This document shows, in pieces, positions 24,642 through 33,571 of a stretch of DNA of 64,000 nt. This stretch comes from Saccharothrix sp. GTDB taxonomy: Bacteria; Actinomycetota; Actinomycetes; Mycobacteriales; Pseudonocardiaceae. The notes beneath the pieces were generated by a model, which worked only from the letters and a program-made list of their open reading frames with translations, was not told where the DNA came from and searched no databases. Each line of letters begins with the position of its first letter. Position 1 is the first letter of the stretch. The stretch lies in NCBI RefSeq assembly GCF_031180885.1, contig NZ_JAPSLK010000003.1, positions 295,103 to 359,102 of the forward strand, written 5' to 3'. The translations under genes and the position numbers were made by a program.

Positions 24642-26821
24642 AGGTCGCGGTGATCGGCGGCGGACCCGGTGGCCTGTACTTCGCCGCCCTGGCCAAGGAA
24701 CGAGACCCCGCCCGCCGCATCACGGTCTGGGAGCGCAACGCCGCCGACGACACGTTCGGCTTCGGCGTGGTCTTCTCCGACGACACCCTCGACGGCATCG
24801 CCCGCGCCGACCCCGCCGTGTTCGCCGCCATGGAGGCCGAGTTCGCCCGCTGGAGCGACATCGACATCCACTACCGGGGCACCGTCCAGACCTCCGGCGG
24901 CCACGGGTTCGCCGCCATCTCCCGCAAGCGCCTCCTCGAAATCCTCCAGAAGCGCTGCGCCGACCTCGGCGTCGAGGTCCGCCACACCACCACCGCACCC
25001 CCGGCCGCCGTACTCGCCACGACGAACGACCTGGTGGTAGCCGCCGATGGCGTCAACTCCGCCACCCGCACCGCGCACGCCGACGTCTTCAAGCCCACCC
25101 TCGACGTCCGCCGCTGCCGGTACATGTGGCTGGCCACCGACCACGTCTTCGACGCCTTCACCTTCCTCGTCGCCGAGACCGACTTCGGCCCGATCCAAGT
25201 GCACGCCTACCCCTACAGCGCCGACCGCAGCACGTTCATCGTCGAGGTCCCCGAGGACACCTGGCGCCGCGCCGGGTTCGCCGACCGCGACCTCCCGCCC
25301 GGCGCGAGCGACGAGGACAGCGTGGCCCGCTGCGCCGACCTGCTCGGCTACCGGTTGCTCACCAACAACTCCCGTTGGCTGCGGTTCACCACCGTGCGCA
25401 ACGAGACCTGGCGGCACGACAACGTCGTCCTGCTCGGCGACGCCGCGCATACCGCGCACTTCTCCATCGGCTCGGGCACCAAGCTCGCGATGGAGGACGC
25501 CGTCGCGCTCGCCGACTCCCTGCCCGACCTCGACCGCTACGAACGCGAGCGCCGGCCGGTCGTCGAGTCCACCCAGCGCGCCGCGCAGGCCAGCCTGGAG
25601 TGGTTCGAGCGCATCGGCCAGTCGGTCGGCCAGGAGCCCGAGCAGTTCGCGTTCAACCTGCTCACCCGCAGCCGCCGGGTCACCTACGACAACCTGCGCC
25701 GCCGCGACCCGGCCTACACCGCCGCCGCCGACGCCTGGTTCGCCCGCCACTGCGGCGGCCCCGACACCCGCCCGCCGCTGTTCCAGCCACTGCGGGTGCG
25801 CGGGGTCGAACTCGTGAACCGAGTCGTGGCCGCACCCATAGCCACCGACAGCGCCACGGACGGCATCCCCGGCGAGGCCGAACTGCTGCACCTGACCGGC
25901 AAAGCCCTCGGCGGCGCGGGTCTGGTGCTGACCGGCATGACCGCCGTCAGCCCGCACGGCCGCACCACACCCTCCTGCCCGGGCCTCTACACCGACGCGC
26001 AGGTCGAGGCGTGGCGGCGCATCACCGACACCGTCCACACCCACACCGACGCGCGGATCGGCGTCCAGCTCAACCACTCCGGCCGCCGGGGCTTGAGCAC
26101 CGCCGGCCCCTCCCCCATCCCCTACGGCTCACTGCCCGTTCCCCGCGAACTGACGCCCGAGGACCTGGACGTGATCGCCGGACAGTTCGCCGAAGCCGCC
26201 CGGCGGGCCGCGGAAGCCGGGTTCGACGTGGTGGAAGTCCAAGCCGGTCACGGATTCCTGCTGTCCACGTTCCTGTCCCCGCTCACCAACCACCGCACGG
26301 ACGCGTTCGGCGGGCCGCTCGCCCACCGCCTGCGGTTCCCGCTGGCCGTGCTGGACGCCGTGCGCGCGCAGTGGCAAGGCCCGCTGCTGGCCCGGATCTC
26401 CGCCGTCGACTGGGCACCCGGCGGAACCACGCTGGAGGACGCGGTCGAGATCGCCCGGGAGTTCGCCGCGCACGGGGTGGACGTGGTGGACGTGTCCAGC
26501 GGCGAGGTCGTGCCCGAGCAGCAACCCGCGTACGGGCGCAGCTACCAGACCCCGTTCGCCGAACGCATCCGCGCCGAGACCGGCGTCCGGACCCTCGCCG
26601 CGGGCGCGATCTCGACGTGGGACGACGCGGCCTCGATCATCGTGGCCGGTCGGGCGGACCTGGTCGGCATCGGCCGGGCGCACGTGCACGACCCGGCGTG
26701 GACCCTGCACGCCGCCGCCGCGCTCGGCTACACCGGACCGGGCGCGCGCTGGCCCCGCGTCTACGCCGCCGGCGAGGCCGCGCCCCGGTACGAACCCGAA
26801 CGGTCCGCGAGGAGGGCGTGA
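24638..26821 (+). CDS. Bifunctional salicylyl-CoA 5-hydroxylase/OYE-type oxidoreductase
   Basis: About 727 residues in two parts. Residues 1-375 form a group A flavin monooxygenase: VAVIGGGPGGLYFA at the start and LLGDAAHTAHFSIGSGTKLA near 267. Residues ~380-715 form an old-yellow-enzyme barrel beginning LFQPLRVRGVELVNRVVAAP, with VQLNHSGRRG and a late AGRADLVGIGRAH. This fusion is known for salicylyl-CoA 5-hydroxylase (SdgC type) and 2-aminobenzoyl-CoA monooxygenase/reductase. The gentisate genes nearby favour the salicylyl-CoA role, though anthraniloyl-CoA cannot be excluded. Confidence 0.85.
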   Translation: MKVAVIGGGPGGLYFAALAKERDPARRITVWERNAADDTFGFGVVFSDDTLDGIARADPAVFAAMEAEFARWSDIDIHYRGTVQTSGGHGFAAISRKRLLEILQKRCADLGVEVRHTTTAPPAAVLATTNDLVVAADGVNSATRTAHADVFKPTLDVRRCRYMWLATDHVFDAFTFLVAETDFGPIQVHAYPYSADRSTFIVEVPEDTWRRAGFADRDLPPGASDEDSVARCADLLGYRLLTNNSRWLRFTTVRNETWRHDNVVLLGDAAHTAHFSIGSGTKLAMEDAVALADSLPDLDRYERERRPVVESTQRAAQASLEWFERIGQSVGQEPEQFAFNLLTRSRRVTYDNLRRRDPAYTAAADAWFARHCGGPDTRPPLFQPLRVRGVELVNRVVAAPIATDSATDGIPGEAELLHLTGKALGGAGLVLTGMTAVSPHGRTTPSCPGLYTDAQVEAWRRITDTVHTHTDARIGVQLNHSGRRGLSTAGPSPIPYGSLPVPRELTPEDLDVIAGQFAEAARRAAEAGFDVVEVQAGHGFLLSTFLSPLTNHRTDAFGGPLAHRLRFPLAVLDAVRAQWQGPLLARISAVDWAPGGTTLEDAVEIAREFAAHGVDVVDVSSGEVVPEQQPAYGRSYQTPFAERIRAETGVRTLAAGAISTWDDAASIIVAGRADLVGIGRAHVHDPAWTLHAAAALGYTGPGARWPRVYAAGEAAPRYEPERSARRA

Positions 26822-27819
26822 TGGACGAGTTCCCGAGGTTCACCGCGGCGGCCGTGCAGACCGCACCGGAGTACCTGGACGCGGCGAAGACCGTGCAGAA
26901 AGCGGTGTCGCTGATCCGCGAGGCCGCCGGGCACGGGGCGTCGCTGGTGGCGTTCCCCGAGGTGTTCGTGCCCGGCTACCCGTACTGGAACTGGACGATG
27001 AACCCGGTCGCCGGGTCGCCCTGGTACGAGCGGCTCTACCGGGCCGCGATCGACGTGCCCGGCCCGCACGTGGACACCCTGCGCGCCGCCGCCGCGGCCA
27101 CCGGCACCACCGTCGTCATCGGCGTGAACGAACGCGGCAAGCACAGCCTGGGCGTCCTCTACAACACGGTCCTGGTCATCGGCCCGGACGGCGCGGTGCT
27201 GGGCGCGCACCGCAAGCTCGTCCCGACGTGGGCGGAGAAGCTGACCTGGACCGGCGGTGACGGCAGTTCCCTGCGGGTGCACCAGACTCCCGTGGGTCCG
27301 CTGGGGGTGCTGGCCTGCGGCGAGAACACCAACACCCTGGCCCGGTTCGCCCTGCTCGCACAAGGCGAGCTGGTCCACGTGGCGAACTACATCGCCCTGC
27401 CGGTCGCGCCGAAGGACTACGACATGGCGGAGGCGATCGCGATCCGCACCGCCGCGCACGCGTTCGAGGGCAAGGTCTTCTCGGTGGTGTCCTGCTCCAC
27501 CATCTCCCCGACCATCGTCGACACCGTCGCCGGTGACGACCCGGTCGCGCGGGAGCTGCTGGCCCGGCCGCGCAGCGCGTTGTCCGGGATCTTCGGCCCG
27601 GACGGGCGGCCGGTGGTCGAGCCGTTGATCGACGACGAGGGGATCGTCTACGGCGAGGTCGACCTGGCCCGGTGCATCCAGCCCAAGCAGATGCACGACA
27701 TCATCGGCCACTACAACCGGTTCGACGTGTTCTCCTTGCACGTCAACGGATCTGTGCAGCAGCCGCTGGCGCAGGGCCCGGTCGACGGTCAGCCGTTGAC
27801 CGGGCCGTGGCAGGACTGA
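26821..27819 (+). CDS. Nitrilase (carbon-nitrogen hydrolase)
   Basis: A 332-residue nitrilase with the full catalytic triad: Glu47 in AFPEVFVPGYPYWNW, Lys132 in HRKLVPTWAEKLTW, and Cys166 in LACGENTNTLARFAL. The CGENTN form resembles aromatic or arylaliphatic nitrilases, which turn R-CN into R-COOH plus ammonia. ATG overlaps the hydroxylase stop by one base, so it belongs to the operon. This suggests an aromatic nitrile (for example 2-hydroxybenzonitrile) as an entry substrate; that is inference. Its last 77 bp overlap the end of the opposite-strand CoA ligase. Confidence 0.9.
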   Translation: MDEFPRFTAAAVQTAPEYLDAAKTVQKAVSLIREAAGHGASLVAFPEVFVPGYPYWNWTMNPVAGSPWYERLYRAAIDVPGPHVDTLRAAAAATGTTVVIGVNERGKHSLGVLYNTVLVIGPDGAVLGAHRKLVPTWAEKLTWTGGDGSSLRVHQTPVGPLGVLACGENTNTLARFALLAQGELVHVANYIALPVAPKDYDMAEAIAIRTAAHAFEGKVFSVVSCSTISPTIVDTVAGDDPVARELLARPRSALSGIFGPDGRPVVEPLIDDEGIVYGEVDLARCIQPKQMHDIIGHYNRFDVFSLHVNGSVQQPLAQGPVDGQPLTGPWQD

Positions 27820-29407
27820 GCACGTCCGGCGGGGTCCCGTCCGCCGCCCACTCGCGCAGCCGGAAACGTTGCAGCTTCCCGGTGTCGGTGCGCGGCAGTT
27901 CGGTGACGAACTCGACCGCCCGCGGGTACTTGTAGGGCGCGATGGTGGCCTTGACGAAGTCCTGGAGGTCGGCCGCCGTCACCCCCTCGGCGATGACGAA
28001 CGCCTTCACGATCCAGCCGCGCTCCTCGTCCGGCGCCGCGACCACACCGCAGTCCACCACGCTCGGGTGCCGGTTGAGGGCGGCCTCGACCTCGGGGCCG
28101 GCGATGTTGTAACCCGCGGAGATGATCATGTCGTCGTTGCGGGCCTGGTACCAGAAGTAGCCCTCGGCGTCGCGGACGTAGGTGTCGCCGGTGATGTTCC
28201 AGCCGTCGTGGACGTAGGCCGCCTGGCGGTCGTCGGCCAGGTAGCGGCAGCCCGTGGGGCCGCGCACGGCCAGCCGACCGGCCACGCCGTCGGGCACCGG
28301 CCGGCCCTCTTCGTCCAGCACGGCGGCTTCGAAGCCGGGCACCACCTTGCCGGTCGCGCCGGGGCGGACCTCCTCGTCGGCGGCGGAGATGAACACGTGC
28401 AGCATCTCGGTGGCGCCGATGCCGTCGATGATCCGGATACCGGTGGCGGCGTGGAAGTCCTCGGAGACCTGGGCGGGCAGCGCTTCGCCGGCGGACACGC
28501 AGCGGCGGACCCCGCGCAGCAGGTCGGCCTTCCCGGCGGCGAGGATCGCCCGGTAGACGGTCGGCGCGGTGAACAGGACGGTGACCCCGTTGGCGTGCGC
28601 GGTTTTTGCGAGTTCCACGGGGGTTTGGCGTTCCAGCAGCAGGGTGGCCGCGCCGGCGCGCAGCGGGAAGACCAGCAGGCCGCCGAGCCCGAAGGTGAAA
28701 GCCAGGGGCGGGGTGCCGGTGAACAGGTCGTCGGGGCGGGGCCGGACGGTGTGGGCGGAGAAGGTGTCGGCGATGGCCAGGACGTCGCGGTGGAAGTGCA
28801 TGGTGGCCTTGGGGCGGCCGGTGGTGCCGGAGGTGAAGCCGAGCAGGACCACGTCGTCGGCGGCGGTGTCGACGGCCGCGTAGTCGGTCGGGGCGGCGGC
28901 GCAGAGCTTGTCCAGTTCTTCTTCGCCGACCACGGTCATGGTGTCCCGCAACGGTTCCAGCGCTTCGGTGAACCGGTCGTCGCACAGCGCCAGGAACGGC
29001 TTGGCGGTGTCGCGCACGGTGGCGAGTTCGCCGGTGCGTAACAGCGGCATGGTGGCCACCACGACCCCGCCGGCCTTGACCACGGCGAGCCAGCACACCG
29101 CCAGCCACGGTGTGTTGGGGCCGCGCAGCAGAACCCGGTTGCCGGGGATGAGGCCGAAGTGGTCGGTGAGGACGTTCGCGAGCCGGTTCACCCGGTCGCG
29201 GACCTCGCCGTAGGTCCAGCGCTTGCCACCGCCGAGCAGGCACGGGCGGTCCGGGCCGAACCTGGCGAGGGTCTGGTCGAGCAGGACTTCCGCGCAGTTG
29301 AGCCGTTCCGGGTGGTGGTCCAGCGGGCGCAGGTCGGGCCAGAGGTGCGCGGGCGGCAGGTTGTCCCGGCAGAAGGTGTCCCGGTGGGCGGAGGGTGAGA
29401 GCTGCAT
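27743..29407 (-). CDS. Aryl-CoA ligase (benzoate/2-aminobenzoate/salicylate-CoA ligase type)
   Basis: About 554 residues of the ANL superfamily. The AMP-binding P-loop is FTSGTTGRPKA, IDGIGATEMLHVF is the A5 motif, HDGWNITGDTYVRD is A7, and the A10 lysine is in PRTDTGKLQRF. The GIGATEMLHVFIS pattern matches benzoate-CoA ligase relatives. ATG at 29407 is preceded by GAGGTG. It would activate salicylate for the CoA-level hydroxylase. The C-terminus extends ~30 residues past the usual end, rich in Ala/Pro/Arg, and runs antisense into the nitrilase gene. Confidence 0.88.
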   Translation of the reverse strand: MQLSPSAHRDTFCRDNLPPAHLWPDLRPLDHHPERLNCAEVLLDQTLARFGPDRPCLLGGGKRWTYGEVRDRVNRLANVLTDHFGLIPGNRVLLRGPNTPWLAVCWLAVVKAGGVVVATMPLLRTGELATVRDTAKPFLALCDDRFTEALEPLRDTMTVVGEEELDKLCAAAPTDYAAVDTAADDVVLLGFTSGTTGRPKATMHFHRDVLAIADTFSAHTVRPRPDDLFTGTPPLAFTFGLGGLLVFPLRAGAATLLLERQTPVELAKTAHANGVTVLFTAPTVYRAILAAGKADLLRGVRRCVSAGEALPAQVSEDFHAATGIRIIDGIGATEMLHVFISAADEEVRPGATGKVVPGFEAAVLDEEGRPVPDGVAGRLAVRGPTGCRYLADDRQAAYVHDGWNITGDTYVRDAEGYFWYQARNDDMIISAGYNIAGPEVEAALNRHPSVVDCGVVAAPDEERGWIVKAFVIAEGVTAADLQDFVKATIAPYKYPRAVEFVTELPRTDTGKLQRFRLREWAADGTPPDVLSPATARSTADRRPGPAPAAAAQIR

Positions 29408-29466
29408 CGCGCTGCACCTCGCTTGGCCGCGGTGGCGGAAGGTCGGCACATCGTATGGCGGTCTCG

Positions 29467-29478
29467 TGACGGCAGTCA
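29467..29478. promoter_or_regulatory. Candidate PaaX-type operator, copy 2
   Basis: TGACGGCAGTCA in the ligase/paaX intergenic region matches 10 of 12 positions with the site at 24197-24208, including both TGACG...GTCA arms. Its position suits control of the ligase and autoregulation. Confidence 0.45.
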
Positions 29479-29490
29479 ATGACACGACAT

Positions 29491-29500
29491 GCCACGTGGC
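29491..29500. promoter_or_regulatory. Perfect 10 bp palindrome upstream of paaX-like gene
   Basis: GCCACGTGGC lies 17 bp before the regulator's start. It is an operator-like sequence; no protein can be assigned. Confidence 0.3.
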
Positions 29501-29517
29501 CGGGTTAAGGTGTGCGC

Positions 29518-30366
29518 GTGACGATGCTCGACCTGGACGAACCGGCCCTCGACTCCCCGTCGGGCCGGGCCACGCAGCCCCGGCAGCTGATCGTGACGCT
29601 GTACGGGCTGTACGCGCGGCCCAGCGGCGGGTGGCTCGCGGTGGGGTCGCTGGTGCGCCTGCTGGCCGAGTTGGGCGTGGACGAGCCCGCGGTCCGGTCG
29701 TCGGTGTCGCGGCTCAAGCGGCGCGGCATCCTGCGCCCGCACGCGGTGGACGGCATCGCCGGGTACGCGCTGACCGAGCAGGCGCAGGAGATCCTGCGCG
29801 AGGGCGACTACCGGATCTTCGAGCGGGTGCGGGCGTCGATGGCCGACGGGTGGCTGCTCGCGGTGTTCTCGGTGCCGGAGTCGGAGCGGCAGAAGCGGCA
29901 CGTCCTGCGCACCCAGTTGACCAAGCTGGGGTTCGGCACCGCCGCGCCCGGGGTGTGGATCGCGCCCGCGCACGTCTACGAGGAGGTCGCCGAGCGGCTG
30001 ACCCGGTTGGGGCTGCGCGACTACGTCAACCTGTTCCGGGCGGACTACCTGTCCGCGCTGCCGGACCTGGCGGACAAGGTGCGCCAGTGGTGGGACCTGG
30101 ACGCGCTGGACCACCTGTACGAGGACTTCTGCGCCGCGTACGGGGGCGGCGAGCCCGGTGAGCCGTCCGAACGGGAGGCGTTCGTGGCCTACGTGCGCAT
30201 CCTCACCGACTGGCGGCGGCTGCCCTACCTGGACCCGGGCCTGCCGCCGGAGGTGCTGCCGCGCAAGTGGAGCGGCACGCGCGCGGTGGAGCTGTTCGAG
30301 TCCGCCCGCGCCCGGCTGGAGGGTCCGGCGCGGCGGCACGCGATGCGGGTCATCTCACATCGGTGA
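29518..30366 (+). CDS. PaaX family transcriptional regulator
   Basis: About 282 residues. An N-terminal winged helix (LIVTLYGLYARPSGGWLAVG ... VRSSVSRLKRRGILRP) is followed by PaaX-like middle and C-terminal domains (WLLAVFSVPESERQKRHVLR, later FVAYVRILTDWRRLPYLDPGLP). PaaX proteins repress aromatic-CoA catabolism and are released by the aryl-CoA. GTG at 29518 is chosen because AAGG lies seven bases upstream; GTG at 29512 and ATG at 29524 are alternatives. It is divergent from the aryl-CoA ligase, so salicylyl-CoA or a similar CoA ester is a plausible effector. Confidence 0.88.
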   Translation: MTMLDLDEPALDSPSGRATQPRQLIVTLYGLYARPSGGWLAVGSLVRLLAELGVDEPAVRSSVSRLKRRGILRPHAVDGIAGYALTEQAQEILREGDYRIFERVRASMADGWLLAVFSVPESERQKRHVLRTQLTKLGFGTAAPGVWIAPAHVYEEVAERLTRLGLRDYVNLFRADYLSALPDLADKVRQWWDLDALDHLYEDFCAAYGGGEPGEPSEREAFVAYVRILTDWRRLPYLDPGLPPEVLPRKWSGTRAVELFESARARLEGPARRHAMRVISHR

Positions 30367-31282
30367 CATAGGCGTGGGCGTGCCGGCCGACGCGCAGCAG
30401 GTGGTCGCGGACCAGGGGCACGTGCGGGTTGGCCGACGCGCCGGGGCGCTGGACGAGGAAGCCGGTGTTGATCGGCGGGTCGTCCGGTTCGTGCAGCACC
30501 ACCAGTTCGCCGGCCGCCAGCTCGCGCTCGCACAGGTAGCGCGGCAGCACGCTGAACCCGGTGCTGCCGACCACCGCCGCGAGCACCCCGCGCAGGTCGG
30601 GCACGGTGACCGCGGGGTGGCCGGTCAGCCGGCGGCCGAAGACGTGCCGCCAGTAGCGGCGCACGATCGGCAGGTCCTCGGCGTAGGCGACCAGGGGGAC
30701 GCCGTTGAGCGCGGCCGGGTCGTCGACCGGGCCGACGCGGCGGGCCAGGTCCGGCCCGGCGACCAGCACGAACTCCTCGTCGGCCAGCGGGGCTGAAGCG
30801 AGGTTGCGGCCGCGCGGGCGGTGGGTGGCGACGACCAGGTCGTAGCGCCCCGTGGTCACGCCCTCCAGCAGTTGCTCGGTCTGGCCGGCCGTGATCCGCA
30901 GCCGGACACCCTGGTCGACCAGCGGGGCGAGGTGGGGCAGCACGCAGTGGGTGAGGAACTCGGCCGGTCCGGCGACGTGCACCGGATCGGCCTGACCGCC
31001 GTCGTCACCCGCGACCGCGGCCAGCGCGTCCAGCGGTTGGCCGACGCGGGCGGCGAGATCGTCGGCGGGCGGCGCGGGGACCACACCCCGCGCCTGCCGT
31101 TCGAACAGCTCCCGACCCAGTTGGCGTTCCAGCGCGCGGATCTGCGTGGTGACGGTGGGCTGGGACAGGCCCAGGAGGCGCGCCGCGGCGGTGAACGAGC
31201 CGGACCGGTAGACGGCCAGGAACGTCCGCAGCAGGTTCAGGTCCAACGACGAGCCATTGGTTTCACTATCCCTCACATGCAC
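30350..31282 (-). CDS. LysR family transcriptional regulator
   Basis: A 310-residue LysR protein. The HTH lies in residues ~14-45 (LNLLRTFLAVYRSGSFTAAA ... LSQPTVTTQI), and a periplasmic-binding-like effector domain follows. It diverges from the NADP-dependent oxidoreductase at 31360. The gap has a direct repeat GGCTAT-N5-GGCTAT around 31286-31302. GTG at 31282 or 31276 may start it. The 3' end overlaps the paaX-like gene by 17 bp on the opposite strand. Confidence 0.88.
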   Translation of the reverse strand: MHVRDSETNGSSLDLNLLRTFLAVYRSGSFTAAARLLGLSQPTVTTQIRALERQLGRELFERQARGVVPAPPADDLAARVGQPLDALAAVAGDDGGQADPVHVAGPAEFLTHCVLPHLAPLVDQGVRLRITAGQTEQLLEGVTTGRYDLVVATHRPRGRNLASAPLADEEFVLVAGPDLARRVGPVDDPAALNGVPLVAYAEDLPIVRRYWRHVFGRRLTGHPAVTVPDLRGVLAAVVGSTGFSVLPRYLCERELAAGELVVLHEPDDPPINTGFLVQRPGASANPHVPLVRDHLLRVGRHAHAYVTDVR

Positions 31283-31359
31283 AAGGCTATTGGATGGCTA
31301 TGGGTCTGCGCGGTTAACGTCGGTCCCGTCCCACTGCTCGAAACCCCAGGAAGACCGCC

Positions 31360-32364
31360 ATGCCCTTCACCAGCCGCGAGTGGCGCCTCGCCGCTCGCCC
31401 CGTCGGCGAGCCCCAGCCCTCTGACTTCACCTTCGCCACCGCGACCGTGCCCGACCCGGGCCCCGGCCAGGTCGTCGTCCGCAACGACTACCTGTCGGTC
31501 GACCCGTACATGCGCGGCCGGATGAACGAGGGCGAGTCCTACATCCCGCCGTTCGTGCTGGGCGAGCCCATGACCGGGTCGGCCGTGGGCACCGTGGTGG
31601 CGTCCGAGGTGGCCGAACTGCCGATCGGCACCACCGTCACCCACTTCCTGGGCTGGCGCGAGCACGCGCTGCTCGGCGCCGGTGACGTGCAGGTCGTGGA
31701 CACCGACCTGGCTCCCGCGACCGCGTACCTGGGTGTGCTGGGCACCACCGGCCTGACCGCGTGGGCCACGCTGAAGGAGGTCGCGCCGGTCCGCGAGGGC
31801 GACGTGGTGTTCGTCTCCGGCGCGGCGGGCGCGGTCGGCTCGGTCTCCGCCCGCCTGGCGCGCAAGCTCGGCGCGTCCAAGGTCATCGGCTCGGCCGGCG
31901 GACCTACCAAAGCGGCCCGGCTGACCGGTGACTTCGGCTACGACGTGGCGCTGGACTACCGGGCCGGCGACATCCACGGCCAGTTGGCGGCGGCGGCCCC
32001 CGAGGGCGTGGACGTCTACCTCGACAACGTGGGCGGCGACCACCTGGACGCGGCGCTGCGGGTGATGAACCGGTTCGGCCGGGTCGGCCTGGTCGGCGCG
32101 ATCTCGATGTACAACGCGACCTCGCTGCCCGCCGGTCCGCCGCACCTGCCGCTGGCGATCGGCAAGCGCGTCACGTTGCGCGGCATGAACGTCAGCGACC
32201 ACTACCACCTGGCGCCCGAGTACGTGCGGCAGGCGGCGGGGTGGCTGGCCGACGGGTCGCTGGTGACCGACGAGACCGTGGTGGACGGGATCGAGAACGC
32301 GGCGGAGGCGTTCCTGGCGATGATGCGCGGCGCGAACACCGGCAAGATGCTCGTCCGGGTCTGA
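31360..32364 (+). CDS. NADP-dependent oxidoreductase, MDR superfamily (CurA/prostaglandin reductase-like)
   Basis: A 334-residue zinc-free medium-chain reductase. It has the N-terminal VRNDYLSVDPYMRGRMNE motif of the leukotriene B4 dehydrogenase/CurA group, the cofactor motif VSGAAGAVGSVSARLAR near residue 150, and the VYLDNVGGDHLDAALRVM motif. Such enzymes reduce alpha,beta-unsaturated ketones or aldehydes. It is divergent from a LysR gene that may respond to such compounds. The next gene, an aldo/keto reductase, follows after ~36 bp, so both may form a carbonyl-detoxification operon. Confidence 0.88.
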   Translation: MPFTSREWRLAARPVGEPQPSDFTFATATVPDPGPGQVVVRNDYLSVDPYMRGRMNEGESYIPPFVLGEPMTGSAVGTVVASEVAELPIGTTVTHFLGWREHALLGAGDVQVVDTDLAPATAYLGVLGTTGLTAWATLKEVAPVREGDVVFVSGAAGAVGSVSARLARKLGASKVIGSAGGPTKAARLTGDFGYDVALDYRAGDIHGQLAAAAPEGVDVYLDNVGGDHLDAALRVMNRFGRVGLVGAISMYNATSLPAGPPHLPLAIGKRVTLRGMNVSDHYHLAPEYVRQAAGWLADGSLVTDETVVDGIENAAEAFLAMMRGANTGKMLVRV

Positions 32365-32400
32365 CGGGCGGTCTTCGCCGGGCGGGTGGATGCTTGTCGC

Positions 32401-33348
32401 GTGACCGGCTCGCGGACCCTGGGCCGAACCGACGTGCGGGTGCCGCCCATGGGCGTCGGCGCGATGGTGTGGGGCGACCCGACCTCCATGCCCCGCTGGA
32501 ACCCGGCCCGCAACGCCTACGGCCCGACGAGCAGCCTGGCCGACCAACGGGCGGCCCTCGCCGTGTGTCTCAACGCCGGGGTGAACATGCTGGACACCGC
32601 CGCGATGTACGGGGCCGGGGCGTCGGAGCGGCGCGTCGGTGAGCTGACCGTCGGGGTGGACGTGCTGGTGGCCACCAAGTTCCCGGCGAGGTTCCTGGCC
32701 GGGGCGGGGAGTCTGCCGCGGACTCTGGAGGCGTCGCTGCGGCGGTTGCGGCGGGAGTCGGTCGACCTGTACCAGGTGCACTACCCGGTGCCGTGGATGT
32801 CGATCCCGAAGGTGATGGACCTGATGGCGGAGGCCGTGGCCGCCGGGAAGGTCCGGGCGGTCGGGGTCAGCAACTTCTCCGCCAAGCAGATGCGCGAGGC
32901 CCACGCCGCGTTGGCTCGGCACGGTCTGCCGTTGGCGTCCAACCAGGTGCAGTACTCCCTGCTGCACCGGGCGCCGGAGACCAACGGGGTGTTGGAGGCG
33001 TGCCGGGAGTTGGGCGTGACCTTGATCGCTTACATGCCGTTGGCGTCGGGTGCGTTGACCGGCAAGTACTCGTCCACCAACCGCCCCGCTGGCTGGCGCC
33101 AGTACCGCGCCCCGTTCCGGTCGAAGGACATGCCCCGGCTTGAGCGGGTGAACGCGGTGCAGCGGCAGTTGGCCGAGCGGTATGGGCGGACGCCGAGCCA
33201 GATCGCGCTGCGGTGGGTGTTGCAGCAGCCGGACGTGCTGCCGATCCCGGGCGCGAAGAACGCCCGCCAGGCCACGGAGAACGTGAGCGCGCTGTCGTTC
33301 GAACTGACCCAGTCCGACCTGGCCGCCCTGTCGGCCGCGACCGACTGA
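32401..33348 (+). CDS. Aldo/keto reductase
   Basis: About 315 residues of the AKR barrel. MLDTAAMYGAGASERRVGE holds the catalytic Asp and Tyr, VATKFP the Lys, and VDLYQVHYPVPW the His strand. ALRWVLQQPDVLPIPGAKN gives the NADPH-binding end. GTG at 32401 is preferred with GGTGGA upstream; GTG at 32386 is possible. It follows the MDR reductase in the same direction. Confidence 0.88.
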   Translation: MTGSRTLGRTDVRVPPMGVGAMVWGDPTSMPRWNPARNAYGPTSSLADQRAALAVCLNAGVNMLDTAAMYGAGASERRVGELTVGVDVLVATKFPARFLAGAGSLPRTLEASLRRLRRESVDLYQVHYPVPWMSIPKVMDLMAEAVAAGKVRAVGVSNFSAKQMREAHAALARHGLPLASNQVQYSLLHRAPETNGVLEACRELGVTLIAYMPLASGALTGKYSSTNRPAGWRQYRAPFRSKDMPRLERVNAVQRQLAERYGRTPSQIALRWVLQQPDVLPIPGAKNARQATENVSALSFELTQSDLAALSAATD

Positions 33349-33571
33349 ACCTCGCGCTGTTCGGCGATCCTGACCAACGCGCCGCGGCGACGACTCAGCG
33401 GTGCCCGACGACGCGCTGAAGCCGCCGTAGCCCACCGGCGTGCCCAGCCGGACCGCGATCCCGGCGCAACACGCCCGACCGCGCGGCCGACGTCGCCGCG
33501 ATCCTCGAACGCCTCGGACGACGCCGCGCCGCCGCGCTCGCCGCCCGAGTGGCCGGGCACCACATACCGCC

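Noticed and set aside
24571..27819. A 1082-codon plus-strand frame ending as nitrilase
   Set aside because: Only the last 332 codons look like protein; the rest is an out-of-frame shadow of the hydroxylase fusion. The nitrilase start at 26821 is clear.
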